Of a stretch of 10,188 nt of DNA, positions 6,242-10,188 are shown one piece after another. The stretch comes from Armatimonadota bacterium (GTDB taxonomy: Bacteria > Armatimonadota > JAAZEB01): the NCBI GenBank assembly GCA_012841485.1, contig DUUU01000109.1:1-10188 (forward strand), in the 5' to 3' direction. The position numbers and the translations under genes are program-made. Within the stretch, counting starts at the first letter, position 1; each line of letters starts with the position of its first letter. The notes under the pieces were generated by a model, which saw only the letters and a list, made by a program, of their open reading frames with translations, was not told where the DNA came from and did no database searches.

Positions 6242-6405
6242 CCATGAGGGCGCTTCAATTCAACCCCATTGAGCGAATGATTCGTTGCCTGGCTTCCTTC
6301 AGGCGCTCCTGCTCTTTGGGGGGATGATCATGAGAAGGCATTCCTATCGATGTGTGGAACACTGGTCCCCAATCGCGTGCTACTTGTTGAAGGTTACCCC
6401 GCGTC
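6242..6405 (+). other. Gene-free region upstream of the MgtC-family gene
   Basis: This stretch separates the divergent tRNA-Gln promoter from the MgtC-family gene. I found no good -35/-10 pair, tRNA, terminator or recognisable Mg-sensing leader. An ATGATCAT palindrome at 6324-6331 is the only symmetric element. The open frame reaching back to 6350 lacks an SD and is not counted as coding. Confidence 0.4.
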
Positions 6406-6415
6406 GGAGGAGGAG
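6406..6415 (+). promoter_or_regulatory. Very strong Shine-Dalgarno site of the MgtC-family gene
   Basis: GGAGGAGGAG ends 3 bases before the ATG at 6419. It selects this start over the in-frame ATG at 6350, which has no SD. Confidence 0.8.
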
Positions 6416-6418
6416 ACG

Positions 6419-7096
6419 ATGGGAGAGGTGTTGGCTGCGCTGACTCCCTGGGGGGACGTTTTAGGGCGACTGCTTGTGGCCGCGTTGTGTGGCGGGATCA
6501 TCGGCTTCGAGCGAGAGAGCGCGGATCGCCCCGCGGGTTTTCGCACGCATCTCTTGGTGTGTGTGGGTTCCGCCGTCTACATGCTCACTTCAACGATGGT
6601 GGCCGGGAAGACTCACGATCCCGGGCGCATCGCGGCCCAGGTAGCCAGCGGCATCGGCTTCCTGGGGGCCGGCACCATCCTGAAGCAGGGGAGTATGGTC
6701 CGTGGCCTGACGACCGCGGCGAGCCTCTGGGTGGTGGCGGGCATCGGCCTGGCTGCGGGCTTCGGCCGGGGGGGCGCGGGGATTGCGTTCCTGGGCACAC
6801 TCATCGTCTTGATCTCCTTGAATACCCTTAAGATTCTTGAGCGACGCCTGGATCGGGCCCACCGCTGCGACGTGCGTCTGACCATCGCCCGACCGCGCGA
6901 GCGGATGGAATGGCTGAGGGATGTGCTCGAAGCCCATGAGATCAAGGTGCGCGGACTCTCCATCACCGAAAATGGCGACGGCATCGGGAAGATCACCATC
7001 GCCGGGCGGGCAGCGACGCGGGCGCGCTTGGAAGAAGCGGTGCGCCAGCTCGCTCAGCACAAGGCGGTCTCCGGCGTCGATTGGGAGTTTCAGTGA
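6419..7096 (+). CDS. MgtC/SapB-family inner-membrane protein
   Basis: A polytopic membrane protein of the MgtC/SapB family, linked in pathogens to survival in low magnesium and to control of the F-type ATP synthase; in free-living bacteria the role is often unknown. The 225-residue protein has about five hydrophobic segments: near 14-30, 43-62, 73-88, 97-115 and 121-138. Family motifs are intact: GGIIGFERE (25-33), FRTHLLVCVGS (41-51), ASGIGFLGAGTI (77-88) and GLTTAASLW (97-104). Residues 150-225 form a soluble ACT-like C-terminal domain, as in the longer MgtC proteins. The start is set by the strong SD; 23 upstream in-frame residues are rejected. It is followed 47 bases later by an aldolase gene with a similar SD, and they may be cotranscribed. 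No magnesium riboswitch is apparent upstream. Confidence 0.93.
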   Translation: MGEVLAALTPWGDVLGRLLVAALCGGIIGFERESADRPAGFRTHLLVCVGSAVYMLTSTMVAGKTHDPGRIAAQVASGIGFLGAGTILKQGSMVRGLTTAASLWVVAGIGLAAGFGRGGAGIAFLGTLIVLISLNTLKILERRLDRAHRCDVRLTIARPRERMEWLRDVLEAHEIKVRGLSITENGDGIGKITIAGRAATRARLEEAVRQLAQHKAVSGVDWEFQ

Positions 7097-7128
7097 CCAC
7101 GCAGATAGGAGTGTCTGGCGCGAGGTCC

Positions 7129-7138
7129 GGAGGAGGGG
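7129..7138 (+). promoter_or_regulatory. Strong Shine-Dalgarno site of the aldolase gene
   Basis: GGAGGAGGGG ends 5 bases before the ATG at 7144 and rejects the upstream in-frame start at 7081, which would overlap the MgtC-family gene. Confidence 0.8.
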
Positions 7139-7143
7139 CAAAG

Positions 7144-7908
7144 ATGCGCACAAATGAGGTGAAGCGGCAGTTGCGTGAGGGAGAGACCACCCTCGGTTCC
7201 TGGCTTACCTTACCGGATGTGATCGCCGCCCATTACATGGCGCGGGCCGGCTTCGACTGGTTGACCGTGGATATGGAGCATAGTCCGACGAGTCTGGAGA
7301 CGGCGACGCTGATGTTTCAGGCGATTGCCCAGGCGGGGTGCGTGCCCCTGGCCCGCGTGCCGTGGAACACGCCGGAGAACGTGAAGCGCGTGCTGGATAG
7401 TGGCGCGTTTGGCGTTGTCTTCCCGATGCAGAACACCCGCGCCGAGGTGGAACAGGCAGTGGGGGCAACGCTTTTTCCACCGCAAGGCTTCCGCAGCGTC
7501 GGCGCATCGCTGCCGACGCTCGCTTTCGATACCGATGGCGGCACCTACTTCCAGCGCGCCAATGACGAGATACTGGTCGTCATCCAGATCGAGCACATCC
7601 AGGCCGTCGAGTGTGCCGAGGACCTTCTGAGCGTGCCGGGCGTGGACGCCGTCTTTATCGGGCCGGCCGACCTCAGCGCCTCGATGGGCTTGCAGCCGGG
7701 CGCTAGCGCCGGGGATCCCCGCTTCCAGGAGGCGGTGGAGCATGTCCGCGCCACCGCGGCGAGGCTTGGGGTGGCTCCCGGCATCCACGTCTTCAGCGTG
7801 GAAGATGCCCGTGCCCGCCTGGCACAGGGGTTTCGCTTCGTCGCCCTCGGCTCGGAGGCCCGCTTCATGACCGGCGCCGCGCAAGCCGCTCTCGACCAGA
7901 TACGCTAG
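7144..7908 (+). CDS. HpcH/HpaI-family class II pyruvate aldolase
   Basis: A metal-dependent aldolase that should reversibly cleave a 2-keto-3-deoxy acid or related 4-hydroxy-2-keto acid into pyruvate and an aldehyde. At 254 residues it matches the family. Visible active-site residues are His46 in VDMEHSP (general base), Arg71 in LARVPWN (pyruvate binding), Glu150 in VIQIEHI and Asp176 in FIGPADLSASMG (metal ligands), with the FPPQGFRSVG segment at 111-120. The TIM-barrel signature is complete, so the enzyme should be active. The specific substrate (4-hydroxy-2-oxoheptanedioate, 2-keto-3-deoxyrhamnonate, sugar-derived acids) cannot be read from sequence. It lies 47 bases after the MgtC-family gene on the same strand, but no metabolic link to it is obvious. 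No sugar-pathway partner lies nearby. Confidence 0.93.
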   Translation: MRTNEVKRQLREGETTLGSWLTLPDVIAAHYMARAGFDWLTVDMEHSPTSLETATLMFQAIAQAGCVPLARVPWNTPENVKRVLDSGAFGVVFPMQNTRAEVEQAVGATLFPPQGFRSVGASLPTLAFDTDGGTYFQRANDEILVVIQIEHIQAVECAEDLLSVPGVDAVFIGPADLSASMGLQPGASAGDPRFQEAVEHVRATAARLGVAPGIHVFSVEDARARLAQGFRFVALGSEARFMTGAAQAALDQIR

Positions 7909-8054
7909 GCAGGATCGGCGCGTTGGCCCACGGCAGCCCGGGATGAACGCGCAATCCAGGGCGCGCGTACCCTGCCCATCTGTGTCACTTCCCTTCATCC
8001 GCGGTGTCGATGCCGGTGCCTCGTCTCGGAGTTCCGGCACGCCGCGATCAGGCC
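7909..8054 (+). other. Intergenic region downstream of the aldolase gene
   Basis: No gene is apparent. A weak 5-bp hairpin (CAGGG 7957-7961, CCCTG 7970-7974) and a 6-bp repeat (TGCCGG 8011-8016, CCGGCA 8034-8039) are present, but neither is followed by a T-run, so no clear terminator is seen. Confidence 0.4.
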
Positions 8055-8083
8055 TTGCGCGCGCGTCCGAAACGCGGTATACT
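8055..8083 (+). promoter_or_regulatory. Candidate promoter of the homocysteine methyltransferase gene
   Basis: TTGCGC (8055-8060) and TATACT (8078-8083) are 17 bases apart. The -10 matches five of six consensus bases and the -35 three of six. A start near 8090 would leave a leader of about 270 bases. Confidence 0.45.
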
Positions 8084-8089
8084 TCGCAA

Positions 8090-8360
8090 TGGGATCTGGA
8101 GGAAGGGCGCGTGTGCCGGGCATCTGAGGGTGAAGCCAGCAGTCCGATTTCCGTCGCGCACGCCCGATGCCGACCGGATGGGTCGCCAAGAGTTCAGGAT
8201 GTGGCCGCGCGCGACGTCCACCCGCATCATCCGACGCTCCAACGATGGGTCGATCCCGCTCTCCGGTTGCGCGTTCGGGAGCGCGCTTCGCGCCCCATCC
8301 CGGAAGAGGTTGCCCGCTGCACGTTGGGCGTTTGGTGGCAACAGGCAAAGGAGTAGAAGC
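8090..8360 (+). promoter_or_regulatory. Long structured 5' leader of the homocysteine methyltransferase gene
   Basis: The leader holds several pairings. One stem joins 8105-8109 plus 8112-8116 to 8156-8165, with a 2-base bulge. A GC hairpin spans 8277-8296. A 6-bp pairing joins GTTGCC (8309-8314) to GGCAAC (8337-8342) just before the SD. Two copies of GATGGGTCG (8177-8185 and 8244-8252) can each pair with CCCATC (8294-8299). I do not recognise SAM, SAH, cobalamin or THF riboswitch signatures. The SD AAAGGAG lies at 8347-8353. Confidence 0.35.
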
Positions 8361-9245
8361 ATGCAGAGCCTTCTGGAGCGAGTGAAAGCCGGCGAGATCC
8401 TCATCTCCGACGGCGCGATGGGTACCTTCCTGCAGGCGAAGGGTCTGAAGCCGGGCGAGTGTCCCGAGGCCTGGTGCATCCGTCATCCCGACGTGGTGCG
8501 CGGTATCGCCGCCGCTTATGTCGAGGCGGGCTCTGATATCGTGGAGACCAACTCGTTCGGCGGCACTCGCTTCAAGCTGAAGGAGTATGGCCTGGAGGCG
8601 CGGGTCGTTGAGTTCAACCGGGCTGCCGCGCGCCTGGCCAAGGAAGCGATGGGTGACCGGGGCTACGTCGCGGCCTCGGTGGGCCCGACGGGTCAGATCG
8701 TCGAGGACGAGGGGGGCGAAGCCACGGAGGAGCAGCTGTACGAGGCGTTTCGCGAGCAGATGGTCGCGCTGGCCGAGGGCGGCGCCGATGCGTTCTGCAT
8801 CGAGACGCTCTCCTCTGCCATCGAGGCGGCCGTGGCGGTGAGGGCAGCGAAGGAGAACACGCGCCTGCCGATCATCTGCACCTTCACCTTTGAGCCGGGC
8901 CAGCGGGGTTTCCGCACGATGATGGGCGTCGATCCCGTGCGCGCCGCGCGGACCGCCATCGAGGCCGGCGCCGACATTGTGGGCGCCAACTGCGGCAACG
9001 GCATCGCCAACATGATCGAGATCGTGGCGCAGATCCGCGCCGCCCTCCCGGAAGTGCCGATTTTGGTCCACGCCAACGCCGGCATGCCGGTGCTTGAGAA
9101 TGGAAAGAGCGTCTTCAAGGAGACGCCGGCCGATATGGCCGCGCGCGTTCCCGAGCTGGTTGCCGCGGGTGCCCGGATTATCGGCGGGTGCTGCGGGACG
9201 ACGCCCGAGCATATCGCGGCGATGGCGAAGGCGGCGCGTGGCTGA
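8361..9245 (+). CDS. Homocysteine S-methyltransferase family protein (MetH N-terminal-like domain)
   Basis: A TIM-barrel homocysteine-binding domain that should bind zinc and methylate homocysteine or a related thiol. The protein is 294 residues, just this one domain; full MetH also carries folate, cobalamin and activation domains, none present here. Motifs: ISDGAMGTFLQ (15-25), VETNSFGG (61-68), SVGPTG (106-111), CIETLSS (146-152), Cys211 in GANCGNG, and Cys277-Cys278 in GGCCGTTPEH. The three zinc cysteines are all present. The ATG at 8361 has SD AAAGGAG 7 bases upstream. The open frame runs back to 8004, but that stretch is Arg-rich, family-unlike and holds the promoter and leader. The methyl donor is unclear: S-methylmethionine, a separate corrinoid protein, or a betaine-like compound. 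It is followed by an amidohydrolase gene. Confidence 0.92.
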   Translation: MQSLLERVKAGEILISDGAMGTFLQAKGLKPGECPEAWCIRHPDVVRGIAAAYVEAGSDIVETNSFGGTRFKLKEYGLEARVVEFNRAAARLAKEAMGDRGYVAASVGPTGQIVEDEGGEATEEQLYEAFREQMVALAEGGADAFCIETLSSAIEAAVAVRAAKENTRLPIICTFTFEPGQRGFRTMMGVDPVRAARTAIEAGADIVGANCGNGIANMIEIVAQIRAALPEVPILVHANAGMPVLENGKSVFKETPADMAARVPELVAAGARIIGGCCGTTPEHIAAMAKAARG

Positions 9246-9346
9246 TGCGCCTTTTCGCTGCTGCCGGCGGGCTGACCGCGTGCCGCGGCGCCTACGGAGG
9301 CAGCTGGCAGGAGGGCTTCCTTCTCGCCGGCCAGGCGGAGAGATGA
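9245..9346 (+). CDS. Possible 33-residue coupled small ORF
   Basis: The methyltransferase stop and this ATG overlap as TGATG. Its own TGA (9344-9346) overlaps the GAGG SD of the next gene, so it bridges the gap exactly. The 33-residue product has LTAC at residues 10-13, lipobox-like, but the preceding segment is too short and weak for a normal signal peptide. There is no homology I recognise and no separate SD. It could equally be chance reading through a GC-rich spacer. Confidence 0.2.
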   Translation: MRLFAAAGGLTACRGAYGGSWQEGFLLAGQAER

Positions 9347-9353
9347 GGTTGGA

Positions 9354-10188
9354 ATGATCATCGATATTCACACGCACACGATTTTGCTGAATGACCCGCG
9401 GCAGCGGGCGATCAGCCGGTGGACCAGCCCGGAGGAGCTCCTCTCGATGTGGGATGAGCTGGGGATTGAGAAAGGCGTCGTGCTGCCCCTGGTGCACCAC
9501 GAGATCGGCACGATCCTCCAGACGACCGAGAACGTCCTGGATATCTATGCCAAGTGGCCCGACCGGATCATCCCCTTCTGCAACCTCGACGTGCGCTGGT
9601 GCTACAACCGGCCGGACTCCGACTTCACGCCCGTTCTGGAGCACTACAAAGAGCTCGGGTGCAAGGGCGTGGGCGAGTTCGTGAATAACCTCTGGTGGGA
9701 TGATGACCGCGTCATGAACTTCCTCTCGCATGTGGAGAAGACGGGCCTGCCGCTCCTCTTCCACGTGGCGAGCCGCGAGCGAGGGCAGTACGGGCTGATC
9801 GATGATCACCGTCTGAGCAAGCTGGAGAAGGTGCTGGAGACTTTCCCGAAGCTGCAGTTCATCGGGCACTCGATGGGGTTCTGGTCCAACATCAGCGGCG
9901 ACGCGAATGAGGAGAACTGGATGGGCTATCCCAAAGGCCCTGTCACCCCGGGCGGCCGGCTGATCGAGTTGCTGCGCACCTACGACAACCTGTGGGGTGA
10001 CATCTCTGCCGGGAGCGGCAACAACGCCCTCGTGCGCGATAAGGAGTTCGGCTTCCGTTTCCTGGAAGAGTTTCAGGATCGTCTCCTCTTTGGCACCGAT
10101 ATCTGCATGCCCGGCCAGCAGGTGCCCCAGGGTGAGACGATGCGGGAAGCCCTGGCCAGCGGATTGCTGAGCAAGACGGCCTACGAGA
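9354..10188 (+). CDS. Amidohydrolase (metal-dependent TIM-barrel hydrolase), 3' end outside the window
   Basis: An amidohydrolase-2-family protein; members hydrolyse or decarboxylate small organic substrates using one metal ion. The first 278 codons are visible and the frame is still open at the window edge. Metal and catalytic positions are present: His6 and His8 in DIHTH, Glu108 in KGVGEFV, His137 in LLFHVASRE, His172 in FIGHSMGF, and Asp249 in FGTDICMPG. The start has SD GAGG at 9345-9348, 5 bases upstream. The gene follows the methyltransferase by 108 bases on the same strand and is likely cotranscribed. The substrate is unknown. The sequence contains an unusual number of Trp residues, for example RWT, LWW and FWSN, but the active-site set is normal. 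Confidence 0.9.
   Translation, partial: MIIDIHTHTILLNDPRQRAISRWTSPEELLSMWDELGIEKGVVLPLVHHEIGTILQTTENVLDIYAKWPDRIIPFCNLDVRWCYNRPDSDFTPVLEHYKELGCKGVGEFVNNLWWDDDRVMNFLSHVEKTGLPLLFHVASRERGQYGLIDDHRLSKLEKVLETFPKLQFIGHSMGFWSNISGDANEENWMGYPKGPVTPGGRLIELLRTYDNLWGDISAGSGNNALVRDKEFGFRFLEEFQDRLLFGTDICMPGQQVPQGETMREALASGLLSKTAYE

Noticed and set aside
8004..8360. N-terminal extension of the methyltransferase
   Set aside because: It is in frame but Arg-rich, unlike the family, and contains the likely promoter; the SD at 8347-8353 supports the ATG at 8361.
8100..8360. SAM-I riboswitch (TGAAGCC near 8131 and GGCAAC at 8337)
   Set aside because: These two words occur in SAM-I switches, but they are about 200 bases apart and the surrounding conserved core is missing.
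7995..9869. 624-codon minus-strand open frame
   Set aside because: It lies opposite the methyltransferase, its leader and the amidohydrolase start. Its composition (His/Arg/Leu rich) is typical of reversed GC-rich coding sequence.
1..10188. Mobile elements, CRISPR arrays, integrase sites
   Set aside because: I saw no transposase or recombinase motifs, no terminal inverted repeats and no regularly spaced repeats in the window.

Overview
This is a GC-rich bacterial chromosome segment. It looks like ordinary core genome with no mobile-element signature. All genes are bacterial type, with Shine-Dalgarno (SD) sites and sigma-70-like promoters. The tRNA-Gln(UUG)-glmU-prs-pth order, the ECF sigma/anti-sigma pair with HEAT-like repeats, and the free-standing homocysteine methyltransferase next to an amidohydrolase would fit a deep-branching environmental phylum. 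Armatimonadota is my weak guess; the sequence does not prove a taxon.

Layout. (1) Positions 3-2066 or 2108, minus strand: an ECF sigma factor followed 9 bases later by its probable membrane anti-sigma factor, which carries a very long disordered linker and HEAT-like C-terminal repeats. (2) Positions 2237-3086, plus strand: a carbon-nitrogen hydrolase with a clean promoter, transcribed divergently from the sigma operon. (3) Positions 3083-6241, minus strand: a near-ideal consensus promoter drives tRNA-Gln(UUG). It is followed by a strongly structured 135-base spacer and then glmU, prs and pth. The pth and hydrolase genes converge and overlap by 4 bases. (4) Positions 6419-7908, plus strand: an MgtC/SapB-family membrane protein and an HpcH/HpaI-family aldolase, each with a very strong SD site. 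(5) Positions 7909-8360: a 452-base gene-free stretch with a plausible promoter and a long leader containing repeated, mutually competing complementary segments. (6) Positions 8361-10188, plus strand: a homocysteine S-methyltransferase-type protein, a possible 33-codon coupled ORF, and an amidohydrolase cut off by the window edge.

How they work together. The minus-strand operon combines translation and nucleotide-sugar housekeeping. tRNA-Gln feeds translation, GlmU makes the UDP-GlcNAc precursor of the cell wall, Prs makes PRPP, and Pth recycles peptidyl-tRNA. The sigma/anti-sigma pair should be an envelope-stress or signal-transduction switch.

Most notable points. GlmU has a complete acetyltransferase half, but its N-terminal uridylyltransferase half is about 55 residues short and lacks most of the family's active-site motifs. 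Two noncoding leaders, before glmU and before the methyltransferase, can form alternative structures near the ribosome binding site and match no riboswitch class I recognise.
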